DNA of 64,000 nucleotides, from NCBI RefSeq assembly GCF_014207355.1, contig NZ_JACHEF010000001.1, forward strand, positions 1 to 64,000. The letters run 5' to 3'. The DNA is from Mesorhizobium sangaii (GTDB taxonomy: Bacteria > Pseudomonadota > Alphaproteobacteria > Rhizobiales > Rhizobiaceae). Below are positions 7,805 through 14,649 of the stretch, piece after piece. Every line of letters begins with the position of its first letter. Within the stretch, counting starts at the first letter, position 1. Under the pieces are notes generated by a model. It was given only the letters and a program-made list of their open reading frames with translations, ran no database searches and was not told the origin of the DNA. Both the position numbers and the translations under genes were made by a program.

Positions 7805-9586
7805 CTAATCCAGCATCACGATCGCTGTCGGCGCGTCTTCCTGATGTTCGGCAAGGTCCTCGAATTCGGTGATCTTGTCGATCTCGGTGCCCATGGAGAT
7901 GTTGGTGACGCGCTCGAGGATGAATTCGAGCACGACCGGAACCTGGTGCTCCTTCATCAGCCGCTGTGCTTCCTTGAAGGCGGCGGCGAATTCCTCGGGC
8001 TTGCGCACCCTGATCGCCTTGCAGCCCATCGCCTCGGCGACGGCAACGTGGTCGACGCCGTAGCCGGCCTCGGGATCGCCCGAGCGGTTGATGTTCTCGA
8101 AGGCGAGATTGACCTCGAAATCCATCGAGAAGCCGCGTTGCGCCTGGCGGATCAACCCGAGATAGGCGTTGTTCACGACGACATGGAGATAGGGCAGCTT
8201 GTGCTGTGCACCGACCGCCAGTTCCTCGATCATGAACTGGAAATCATAGTCGCCCGACAGCGCCACGATGGTTCGGTCGGGATCGGCGGCGCGAACGCCA
8301 AGGGCTGCCGGCAAGGTCCAGCCGAGCGGGCCGGCCTGGCCGCAATTGATCCAGTTGCGCGGCTTGTAGACATGCAGGAATTGCGCCCCGGCGATCTGCG
8401 ACAGGCCAATCGTGGTGACGTAGGTGACGTCGCGGCCGAACGCCTTGTTCATCTCCTCATAGACACGCTGCGGCTTCAGCGGCACCTGGTCGAAATGCGT
8501 CTTGCGCTTCATCGTCTTCTTGCGACCCTGGCATTCCTTGGCCCAGCCGGACCAGTCGCGCAGTTTGCCTGCCGTCTTCCACTCCGTGGCGACGTCGAGC
8601 AGCACCTTCAGTGCCGCGCCCGCATCCGAGACGACGCCAAGATCCGGCGCGAAGACACGGCCGATTTGCGTGGGCTCGATGTCGACATGGATGAACTTCT
8701 TGCCCTTTGTGTAGACGTCGACCGAGCCGGTGTGGCGGTTGGCCCAGCGATTGCCGATGCCGAAGACGAAGTCTGCCTCCAGCATCGTCGCATTGCCGTA
8801 GCGATGCGAGGTCTGCAGCCCGCACATGCCGGCCATCAGCCGGTGGTCGTCGGGGATCGCGCCCCAGCCCATCAGGGTCGGGATGACCGGCACGCCTGAA
8901 ATCTCGGCGAATTCGATGAGCAGATCCGATGCATCGGCATTGATAATGCCGCCGCCGGCGACGATCAGCGGCTTTTCGGCCGCGTTGAGCATCGCCAGCG
9001 CCATTTCGGCCTGCGCGCGCGTCATTGCCGGCTTGAACGGCGTCAACGGCTCATAGGCATCGATGTCGAATTCGATCTCTGCCAGTTGCACATCGACCGG
9101 CAGGTCGATCAGCACCGGGCCTGGCCGCGACGAGCGCATCAGGTGGAATGCCTTCTGCAGCGTCATTGGCACCAGATAGGGTTCCATGACGGTGACCGCC
9201 CATTTGGCGACCGGCGCGGCGATGGCAGCGATGTCGACGGCCTGGAAATCCTCCTTGTTCAGCCGTGCACGCGGCGCCTGGCCGGTGATGCACAGGATCG
9301 GGATGGAATCCGCCGCGGCCGAATAGAGCCCGGTGATCATATCGGTGCCGGCCGGGCCCGATGTGCCGATGCACAGGCCGATATTGCCAGCCTTGGCGCG
9401 GGTAAAACCTTCCGCCATGTGCGAGGCGCCCTCGACGTGGCGGGCCAGGACATGACGGATCGTCCCCCTCGCCTTCAGGGCCGAATAGAGCGGGTTGATC
9501 GCCGCGCCCGGCACGCCGAAAGCGCAGGAAATGCCTTCCTTTTCGAGAACGAGAACCGCAGCATCGACAGCGCGCATCCTGGCCAT
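7805..9586 (-). CDS. gcl: Glyoxylate carboligase (tartronate-semialdehyde synthase)
   Basis: A 593-residue thiamine-diphosphate enzyme with the three domains of the acetohydroxyacid-synthase family: PYR (about 1-170), central FAD-binding-like (190-345) and PP (375-560, with the ThDP/Mg motif GDYDFQF...NNAYLGL). It condenses two glyoxylates to tartronate semialdehyde plus CO2. The catalytic glutamate found in most ThDP enzymes is replaced by valine ([13 protein letters not shown], Val51). That replacement is the hallmark of true glyoxylate carboligases, so the specific call is strong. It is the first gene of gcl-hyi-glxR and diverges from an IclR regulator across a 212-base AT-rich spacer. Confidence 0.96.
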   Translation of the reverse strand: MARMRAVDAAVLVLEKEGISCAFGVPGAAINPLYSALKARGTIRHVLARHVEGASHMAEGFTRAKAGNIGLCIGTSGPAGTDMITGLYSAAADSIPILCITGQAPRARLNKEDFQAVDIAAIAAPVAKWAVTVMEPYLVPMTLQKAFHLMRSSRPGPVLIDLPVDVQLAEIEFDIDAYEPLTPFKPAMTRAQAEMALAMLNAAEKPLIVAGGGIINADASDLLIEFAEISGVPVIPTLMGWGAIPDDHRLMAGMCGLQTSHRYGNATMLEADFVFGIGNRWANRHTGSVDVYTKGKKFIHVDIEPTQIGRVFAPDLGVVSDAGAALKVLLDVATEWKTAGKLRDWSGWAKECQGRKKTMKRKTHFDQVPLKPQRVYEEMNKAFGRDVTYVTTIGLSQIAGAQFLHVYKPRNWINCGQAGPLGWTLPAALGVRAADPDRTIVALSGDYDFQFMIEELAVGAQHKLPYLHVVVNNAYLGLIRQAQRGFSMDFEVNLAFENINRSGDPEAGYGVDHVAVAEAMGCKAIRVRKPEEFAAAFKEAQRLMKEHQVPVVLEFILERVTNISMGTEIDKITEFEDLAEHQEDAPTAIVMLD

Positions 9587-9747
9587 TTTCGGCCCTCCAC
9601 AGGGTTTGTCATTGTTGGATGGTTGAGAATGTCACCAAGCCGGCTATTTTTCAATTTTTTCAGAATATTTTTTCATTTCTAAGAAACGGCAGTTAGACAA
9701 TGAATTTGAATGGCTTTTCGTTTTCCACCGATTTCACGATCTCGCAC

Positions 9748-9766
9748 AATGAAAAACTTTTTCATT
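9748..9766. promoter_or_regulatory. Perfect palindrome, likely IclR-family operator
   Basis: AATGAAAAACTTTTTCATT is a 9+1+9 perfect inverted repeat in the gcl/iclR intergenic region. Related half-sites (TTTTTCA, TTTTTTCAGAAT, TTTTTTCATT) lie at about 9647-9677, nearer to gcl. AT-rich TTTTTCA-type palindromes fit operators of IclR-family regulators, but the pairing with this regulator is inferred. Confidence 0.5.
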
Positions 9767-9798
9767 GCCTATTGCGCCGAATTGCAGACAATGCGGTC

Positions 9799-10620
9799 AT
9801 GGAAACCACCGAAAAACGCCAGCGCGGCCGGCCGCGCGCCTTCAATGGGCCATCAGAGCCGACTTCAGTCCAGTCGCTCGACCGGGCACTGCGCATCCTG
9901 GCCATTGTCGCTGAGGGCAGCGGCCTGTCGCTAAGCGAGATATCAGCGCAAAGCGGCCTTGCGGCCTCGACCGCCTACCGCATGCTGACGACGCTCGAAA
10001 ACCACGGCATGGTCGAATTCGACACCAGCGACCAGCTGTGGTCGATCGGCGTCGAGACCTATCGAATGGGCGCGGCGTTCCTGCGCCGCCGCAAGCTGGT
10101 CGACCGCGCCCGAATCGTCATGCAGCAGCTGATGGAAAGGACCGGCGAGACCGCCAATCTCGGGGTCGCCGAGGATGATTGCGTGGTCTTTGTCAGCCAG
10201 GTCGAGACACACCAGGCGATCCGCGCCTTTTTCCGGCCGGGCACGCGAAGCCCGTTCCATGCGTCCGGCATCGGCAAGGCGGTGCTGGCGCATCTCGAGC
10301 CGGAGCGTGTCGGCACCATCCTGCGCAAGGCCGGGCTGCAGCGCTTCACCGACAGGACGCTTTCCGACATTTCCGCCCTTGCCCACGACCTGGCAACGAT
10401 CAAACGGCGTGGCTGGTCGGTGGACGACGAGGAGCGGCACCCCGGCATGCGCTGCGTGGCGGCCGCCATCTTCAACGAATTCGGCGAGCCGATCGGTGGT
10501 GTCTCGGTGTCGGGGCCGACGGTGCGGGTGACGCAGGAGCGGCTGGCCGAGATCGGGCCGCTGGTGCGCGATGCCGCAGCCGAGGTGACCAGGATGATCG
10601 GCGGCGTTATCTCAGCCTGA
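9799..10620 (+). CDS. IclR family regulator of the glyoxylate operon
   Basis: A 273-residue protein with a basic N-terminus (METTEKRQRGRPRAF), an IclR winged helix-turn-helix (about residues 20-80, LSLSEISAQSGLAASTAYRM) and the IclR effector domain (about 95-265). The effector domain includes FVSQVETHQAIRAFFRPGTR, FHASGIGKAVLAHL and the C-terminal IGGVSVSGPTVRVTQERL. An in-frame start at 9700 would swallow the palindrome and add an atypical leader, so the ATG at 9799 is preferred. It is divergent from gcl and probably senses glyoxylate or a related acid, as AllR and similar relatives do; the ligand is inferred. Confidence 0.92.
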   Translation: METTEKRQRGRPRAFNGPSEPTSVQSLDRALRILAIVAEGSGLSLSEISAQSGLAASTAYRMLTTLENHGMVEFDTSDQLWSIGVETYRMGAAFLRRRKLVDRARIVMQQLMERTGETANLGVAEDDCVVFVSQVETHQAIRAFFRPGTRSPFHASGIGKAVLAHLEPERVGTILRKAGLQRFTDRTLSDISALAHDLATIKRRGWSVDDEERHPGMRCVAAAIFNEFGEPIGGVSVSGPTVRVTQERLAEIGPLVRDAAAEVTRMIGGVISA

Positions 10621-10635
10621 TGCGGCGCGGGAGGT

Positions 10636-10878
10636 TCAACGCCGCGAGAAGGCCAATCGGGCAAAGAACAGGCAAACAAGCAGACAGCCGATGGTGAACA
10701 TGCCCCACACCAGCCCGGCCTGTTCAAGAAAAACTTCGCCGCTTTCGGAATCGTAGCAGCGGCCAAGTTCATTGAAGCAATCCCGCCACAACCAGTAGCG
10801 GTCATGCCAAGCCAGCGCGAACAGCAGCGCGCCGGCTCCCGTGGCGATAGCGAGAACGGCACAAATTGCTTTCTTCAT
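10636..10878 (-). CDS. Small two-helix membrane protein, unknown function
   Basis: An 80-residue protein with hydrophobic segments at about residues 3-21 (AICAVLAIATGAGALLFALA) and 52-75 (LVWGMFTIGCLLVCLFFARL). A short soluble loop between them holds two cysteines (WRDCFNELGRCYDSESGEVF). The start MKKAIC at 10878 is favoured over the open frame to 10977 because it puts a charged N-terminus directly before the first helix. It converges on the IclR gene with only 15 bases between the ends. I do not recognise the family. Confidence 0.55.
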   Translation of the reverse strand: MKKAICAVLAIATGAGALLFALAWHDRYWLWRDCFNELGRCYDSESGEVFLEQAGLVWGMFTIGCLLVCLFFARLAFSRR

Positions 10879-10975
10879 AGGATCGTTGTCCCGCCGCAAT
10901 ATCTCGAAATCATGGCCTCGGTACCCGGCCGGGATCCGATCCCATCCCCCTCCCCCCGAACATCTTGCGCACAGC

Positions 10976-11006
10976 AAAAAGAGGAGCGGCGGGGGCGCCC
11001 CTCTTT
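10976..11006 (-). terminator. Rho-independent terminator of the BA14K gene
   Basis: On the minus strand AAAGAGG, a GC-rich loop, and CCTCTTT followed by further Ts form a stem and U-tract 27 bases after the BA14K stop codon. Confidence 0.65.
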
Positions 11007-11032
11007 GCAGTTAATTGAGACGCCACCTCCTC

Positions 11033-11335
11033 TCAGAGCCGGCAGTAGTGACGGTAGCCGTCGTAGCCGACATAAGTGTCGGAATCCGGATCGTAGCTTG
11101 CGTAGCGGTCGTAGCAGCGGCGGACGTGCCACGAACCGCCGTCTTCGTCGACATAGACGGTGTGGGGCTGCTGGGCGAGCAGGGTGCCCAGGACAAAGCC
11201 GCCAACGCCGGCGGCGATGCCGATACCGAGGTCGTGGTGATGCGAATGCGCGGCCGAGGGCTGGACGGTGCCGACCAGCATGGTGGCGGCGACGGTGGTG
11301 GCGATGAGGCCGGAAACGAGTGTGCGCGTGAACAT
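11033..11335 (-). CDS. BA14K family secreted protein
   Basis: A 100-residue protein with a cleavable-looking signal peptide (MFTRTLVSGLIATTVAATML, ending near VQPSAA), a short HSHHH stretch, a glycine/alanine hydrophobic segment (IGIAAGVGGFVLGTLLA) and the BA14K C-terminal motif. That motif includes CYDRYASYDPDSDTYVGYDG followed by RHYC, with its two cysteines. BA14K proteins are small surface antigens with lectin-like activity reported in Brucella. The start at 11335 is set by the signal peptide and an upstream AAGGAGAT. Its leader and signal peptide are paralogous to those of the histidine-rich protein 450 bases away. Confidence 0.85.
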   Translation of the reverse strand: MFTRTLVSGLIATTVAATMLVGTVQPSAAHSHHHDLGIGIAAGVGGFVLGTLLAQQPHTVYVDEDGGSWHVRRCYDRYASYDPDSDTYVGYDGYRHYCRL

Positions 11336-11425
11336 GATGATCTCCTTGCTTCGTTGAACGAGGCGATCCATCCGCCTCTTGATCATCTGTCGTGACGGCA
11401 AGGAAAAAGGTTCGAAACTTTTTTC
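11336..11425 (-). repeat. Duplicated promoter/leader module, copy 1
   Basis: The sequence upstream of the BA14K gene shares blocks with the region upstream of the histidine-rich gene (11785-11870): CATGATGATCTCCT, TCGAGGCGA/ACGAGGCGA, CATTCGCCTC/CATCCGCCTC and AAAAGGTTCGAAA. The similarity continues into the signal-peptide codons, so the duplicated unit spans the promoter region, ribosome binding site and secretion signal. Confidence 0.6.
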
Positions 11426-11548
11426 GATTTTCCTGGAACCGCAGAAATTAACCAGTGTGGAGGCCTGCCGGAGCGACGCCTGTGCGTATCGCGGAAGTCT
11501 GGACCTTAGTGTCCGGGCCGGGTCTCGGCGATCTCAGGCGCATAACGC

Positions 11549-11574
11549 AAAAAGGGCGGCCGAAGCCGCCCTTT
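11549..11574 (-). terminator. Rho-independent terminator of the histidine-rich gene
   Basis: The minus-strand RNA reads AAAGGGCGGC, a UUCG tetraloop, GCCGCCCUUU and further Us. This is a perfect 10-bp stem with a stable tetraloop, 19 bases after the stop codon. It shows that the small gene is a free-standing transcription unit. Confidence 0.8.
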
Positions 11575-11592
11575 GGGGAATTGGGTCCTCCA

Positions 11593-11784
11593 TCAAAGGA
11601 AAATGATCACCTGGCCATGGTGGTGGTGATGATGATGGTTGTGGTGCCACCACCAATGCTCGAAATGCCTGAAATGATGATGATGATGCATGCCGTGGGC
11701 TGACGACGTGCCGACGGTGCCGGCGAGTGCGCCGGTGGCGACGAAAATGGCAACGAGGCCTGACATAAGACTGCGCTTGAACAT
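11593..11784 (-). CDS. Secreted histidine-rich mini-protein
   Basis: A 63-residue protein with a signal peptide (MFKRSLMSGLVAIFVATGAL, predicted cleavage near SSA29). The mature part of about 34 residues contains 17 histidines (runs of five and seven), three consecutive tryptophans and a hydrophobic VIIFL tail. Such composition suggests binding of Ni, Zn, Cu or Co, or of acidic surfaces, in the periplasm; this is inference only. The AAGGAGATC-like ribosome binding site, own terminator and leader homology with the BA14K gene support a real gene. It does not contain the BA14K C-terminal motif, so it is either a divergent paralogue or a leader fused to a new coding tail. Confidence 0.7.
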   Translation of the reverse strand: MFKRSLMSGLVAIFVATGALAGTVGTSSAHGMHHHHHFRHFEHWWWHHNHHHHHHHGQVIIFL

Positions 11785-11870
11785 GATGATCTCCTGGATC
11801 CTTGATCGAGGCGACCCATTCGCCTCCGACCATCAGTCGGCGCGGTGCAGCAAAAGGTTCGAAAGGTTTC
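11785..11870 (-). repeat. Duplicated promoter/leader module, copy 2
   Basis: This is the counterpart of 11336-11425. It keeps the CATGATGATCTCCT block at the start codon, the GAGGCGACCCATTCGCCTC hairpin-like block and AAAAGGTTCGAAAGGTTT further upstream. Both copies could be targets of the same regulator. Confidence 0.6.
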
Positions 11871-11887
11871 GGAGTTTTGTTCGGCGG

Positions 11888-11995
11888 GGCTGGAAGCGAG
11901 CGAATAGCGAGTAGCGAGTAGCGAAAGGTAAATACAACAGCTGCACACGCCAGCTGGATCATTCGCTATTCGCTACTCCCTATTCGCTACTCACC
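11888..11995. repeat. Inverted array of GCGAATAG/GCGAGTAG units
   Basis: The left arm holds consecutive 8-base-like units (GCGAATAGCGAGTAGCGAG). The right arm repeats them inverted (TTCGCTATTCGCTACTC, TATTCGCTACTC). About 30 bases of unrelated sequence with its own CAGCTG...CAGCTG symmetry lie between. The element touches the stop codon of the small gene at 12000-12167. Arrays of this type occur widely in rhizobial intergenic DNA. Confidence 0.7.
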
Positions 11996-11999
11996 CGGT

Positions 12000-12167
12000 T
12001 CACCCCATGCTGGTGATATGGCGAAGCCAGATGGCGAGCGCGATGAAGCCGATGATGGTGGTGACGCCGGTCCAGTCGATATTGGCCTTCTTAACATCGC
12101 TGATGATTTTCACCAGCAGCATCCAGACCACGAAGATGATGGGGAGAATGATGACAAACCTGATCAT
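12000..12167 (-). CDS. Small membrane protein, unknown function
   Basis: A 55-residue protein starting MIRFVIILPIIFVVWMLLVK, with one strong N-terminal transmembrane helix. A short charged stretch (DVKKANIDW) and a second hydrophobic segment (TTIIGFIALAIWLRH) follow. Codon use is normal for the region. It resembles short unnamed two-helix proteins seen in rhizobia. The TGA stop overlaps the edge of the inverted array next door. No ribosome binding site is outstanding. Confidence 0.55.
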   Translation of the reverse strand: MIRFVIILPIIFVVWMLLVKIISDVKKANIDWTGVTTIIGFIALAIWLRHITSMG

Positions 12168-12284
12168 GCGACACCCCTGCTCGAAGCGATTGCACCGTCC
12201 AGATATGTAGGAAGAGATTTGGCGGTTTTCAGGGTGCCCCTCGGGGCAGCCCAGACGACATGCCGGGTAACCGAAAATGGAGTT

Positions 12285-12312
12285 TTGTCTTTACTGGCGC
12301 AACAAATATGCT
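12285..12312 (+). promoter_or_regulatory. Putative tRNA-Thr promoter
   Basis: TTGTCT (12285-12290) and TATGCT (12307-12312) are spaced by 16 bases and end 14 bases before the mature tRNA 5' end. Confidence 0.45.
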
Positions 12313-12326
12313 AACCGGAGCGCCGT

Positions 12327-12402
12327 GCCCTTGTAGCTCAGCTGGTAGAGCAGCGGTTTTGTAAACCGAAGGTCGGCGGTTCGATTCCGTCCGGGGGCAC
12401 CA
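12327..12402 (+). tRNA. tRNA-Thr (anticodon TGT)
   Basis: A 76-base tRNA with acceptor GCCCTTG paired with CGGGGGC (two G-T pairs), D arm AGCTCAGCTGGTAGAGC, anticodon loop TTTGTAA reading TGT, T arm GGCGGTTCGATTCCGTC and an encoded CCA. The first anticodon-stem pair is a G-A mismatch. A gene of possibly foreign origin begins just downstream on the other strand. Confidence 0.95.
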
Positions 12403-12491
12403 GTTTCCCGACAATCTGTCAATTCATTCAACAACTTTAGGGCCTTAGGCAACTTTCAGCGCTTTGCTCCGCTCTTGCAGCAGCACCTCGA

Positions 12492-13100
12492 TCAAGGCCT
12501 GCGCCCCATTGGTGGCCCGACTTGTGGCGTGTAGTCCACGTGCCAATGTGGCCCGCCGGTTGCATCGCCTTCCAGGATGACATGCGCACCCCAATTTTGC
12601 AGCGCGCGCTGCACTTCGGCTTGCTCGTGGGGATTTCCACGTGGAATGGAAATATCGCGGGCGCGGTCATCCAGATGGTTGCTAACCGTAGCCCCGCGTC
12701 CGCGGGCTTGGCGTATTATCTGTTCGAACGCGTCGGTGGTTTGAGATCGGGAAGCGCGAGGATGTTGAACGACCCACGCGTCCATCTCGGTAATATGCTG
12801 GGCTTGACGATATACCCTCAGGAACTGCGCCCGGTTCGAAAGCCGCCGATCCGCCATCAATTCGGCTTGTCGGCGGACTGTCCGCACTCCGCCGGTTGCA
12901 TGTATGGCCATGTGGGGAAATTGGCGCTGGAGTTCTCGAATTAGCCCCGCAAGGGTCGTCGGTGGCGAGACACGTTCCCACGTTTCGAGGCTCGGCCGTT
13001 GAACACCATGTCGAATATGGCCGCTGCCAAAATCGGGACGAACGTCAACCCGCGCACGGGTCGACCCGCCATGGAGTAGAGTTCCCGAAATTCTAAGCAT
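12492..13100 (-). CDS. M15-like (D-Ala-D-Ala carboxypeptidase fold) protein, uncertain start
   Basis: Up to 202 residues. The C-terminal two thirds carry zinc-peptidase M15-like signatures: GGVRTVRRQAELM, SNHLDDRARDI (matching the S-x-H-x-x-x-x-A-x-D pattern) and PHWHVDYTP (the H-x-H ligand pair). These would make it a peptidoglycan or peptide hydrolase, or a catalytically altered relative. The first 45 residues look unlike the rest and may not be translated; a start inside, or a frameshift from the overlapping frame, is possible. No signal peptide is evident. It sits 89 bases after tRNA-Thr, a typical spot for acquired DNA. Confidence 0.55.
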   Translation of the reverse strand: MLRISGTLLHGGSTRARVDVRPDFGSGHIRHGVQRPSLETWERVSPPTTLAGLIRELQRQFPHMAIHATGGVRTVRRQAELMADRRLSNRAQFLRVYRQAQHITEMDAWVVQHPRASRSQTTDAFEQIIRQARGRGATVSNHLDDRARDISIPRGNPHEQAEVQRALQNWGAHVILEGDATGGPHWHVDYTPQVGPPMGRRP

Positions 13101-13263
13101 TGATGAAATGGCAGCGCGGTTTGACTGCTGCTTATGCTAGCATTTTGCGACGGGATCAGCGAGCGGTTTAACACCGGATTCTCCTCGACCGCGCCGTCCA
13201 GGGGACCAGTTCCAATCAGGAACAATCGAGAGCGCTCACGCTCCTATGCGAATTGCGCTGCTT

Positions 13264-13830
13264 CTATGCCGCGTTCGCGACCTGGGCGGATGCTTTCACT
13301 CTCGTGAACGTGTTGCGCACCCTGACCGACCTGTAGACGTAGGCGACCCAGAGTCCGGCGAGGACAAACCAGCCTATGGACGCAGCAAGCGCCTCCTCGC
13401 TGACCACCTGCCCAACCGGGACGCCGAGAATCGTGGAAATCCAGATCGCGTCCAGAATGAATACCACCGGGATTGCAATCCATTGGGCTAGGAAGAGCTG
13501 CTTGAACCGTAGGCTCCGCCTCAGCATGGCAACAAGCACCACGATTTGAAGCACCATAAATGCCAGCAGCAGCACAACCTCGCCGTAGACCACCATGGGT
13601 CCGTTCGACACCAGCATGAGCTGGCTGTAGCCATCGCTCGAGGATCCCAAGCTAGCGAGCGTGCGCAACGGCGACAAGGCCTGGCCGATCGCAAGAAGCA
13701 TCAGCCACCCTCCGAATCCGACGAGCTCCTCCGGATTTTTTACGGGCTTGTATGCAGATCGAACCGCAAAGAAGGCGGGAACACCGATGAACAACAGAAC
13801 TATTGCCCAATGCCAGATGGAAAATTGCAT
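13264..13830 (-). CDS. DUF2569 family membrane protein
   Basis: A 188-residue protein with about five hydrophobic segments. The motif VGFGGWLMLLAIGQALSPLR near residue 38 is characteristic of DUF2569 inner-membrane proteins, whose role is unknown. The N-terminus MQFSIWHWAIVLLFIGVPAF is itself a membrane segment. Its neighbours (the M15-like gene and a TetR gene) give no functional hint. A GGGGAGGGG tract before the ATG at 13830 is a good ribosome binding site. Confidence 0.75.
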   Translation of the reverse strand: MQFSIWHWAIVLLFIGVPAFFAVRSAYKPVKNPEELVGFGGWLMLLAIGQALSPLRTLASLGSSSDGYSQLMLVSNGPMVVYGEVVLLLAFMVLQIVVLVAMLRRSLRFKQLFLAQWIAIPVVFILDAIWISTILGVPVGQVVSEEALAASIGWFVLAGLWVAYVYRSVRVRNTFTRVKASAQVANAA

Positions 13831-13943
13831 TCACCCCTCCCCCTAGAAATGCACTCTTGGGTTGTAGCAGGTTTTAGATTCGACTCAAGGGGGTTGAGCC
13901 GCGGCTTGGTCCAAAAATCGATTCTGCTGCCTGTTCCTGACAA

Positions 13944-14558
13944 TCAGACTGCAATCGCCGCCACCAGAATTCGGTTCTGCCGGCGTATCGCGGCGCGCAA
14001 TTCCGATATCCTCGCCTCGTCGCGTTTCACGAACTCGATGAACATCATGTTCATGTTGTTGAAGATCAGTTCGCCGAGTGCGGCCCCGTCGATGTCCTGC
14101 CGTACCAGGCCGAGAGCCTGCAGTCGGGCGATCAGCGCGCGGATCTGCTCGGTCAGTGAACGGTCGAGCGCGGTGTAGGCCTGGCCGAACGGGCTGTCGG
14201 GCAGTTGCGTCGAGATCGCCATTGCCTGCCGCCACATCTCCTTGCTGAGATAGTGCAGCGAATGCTCGATGTAGATGCCGATCAACGTGTCCAGCGCGTC
14301 GCCGACATTGGCCGGCGGCTTGGCGACGACGCCTTGCCCGGCATTCAATACCTCGTTGACTTCCAGCGAGACGATGGCGCCGAGGATGTCGCCCTTGTTC
14401 TGGTAGTAGTTGTAGATGGTGCCGACCGAGACCTCGGCCTGTGCGGCGATCGCCTCGATCTTGGCGCCTTCATAACCGGCCTCACGGAAAAGCTCTGCCG
14501 CCGCCTCGATGATGCGTCTGTGCCGGTCCGCCTTTTGCCTTGCCCGCAATCCGCTCAT
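13944..14558 (-). CDS. TetR family regulator, divergent from polyamine-type ABC operon 1
   Basis: A 204-residue protein with an N-terminal TetR helix-turn-helix (about residues 10-58: RRIIEAAAELFREAGYEGAK and AEVSVGTIYNYYQNKGDILG) and an all-helical ligand domain. It is transcribed away from the ABC importer at 14650, and a 22-base imperfect palindrome overlaps the putative promoter between them. The likely role is repression of the importer and of itself until an inducer binds; this is inferred from layout. Confidence 0.9.
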   Translation of the reverse strand: MSGLRARQKADRHRRIIEAAAELFREAGYEGAKIEAIAAQAEVSVGTIYNYYQNKGDILGAIVSLEVNEVLNAGQGVVAKPPANVGDALDTLIGIYIEHSLHYLSKEMWRQAMAISTQLPDSPFGQAYTALDRSLTEQIRALIARLQALGLVRQDIDGAALGELIFNNMNMMFIEFVKRDEARISELRAAIRRQNRILVAAIAV

Positions 14559-14586
14559 ATCAGCCTCTTGCCACGGAAACAGAATT

Positions 14587-14608
14587 GACTCAATTTTAGA
14601 ATTGGTTC
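14587..14608. promoter_or_regulatory. TetR operator over the operon 1 promoter
   Basis: GACTCAATTTT is followed directly by AGAATTGGTTC, an inverted repeat matching at 8 of 11 positions. It covers a -35-like TTGACT (14585-14590) and reaches the -10-like CAATTT (14608-14613) at 17-base spacing. Binding here would block RNA polymerase. Confidence 0.5.
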
Positions 14609-14649
14609 AATTTTTTGCAAGAAGCCACGAAGGCAAGGGAGAACACTCG

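Noticed and set aside
11593..11784. Histidine run as a CRISPR-like or simple DNA repeat
   Set aside because: The codons are mixed CAT/CAC within an open frame that has a signal peptide, ribosome binding site and terminator, so a protein is the better reading.
12403..14000. A genomic island with attL/attR at tRNA-Thr
   Set aside because: No second copy of the tRNA-Thr 3' end and no integrase were found in the window; only weak signs of foreign DNA remain.
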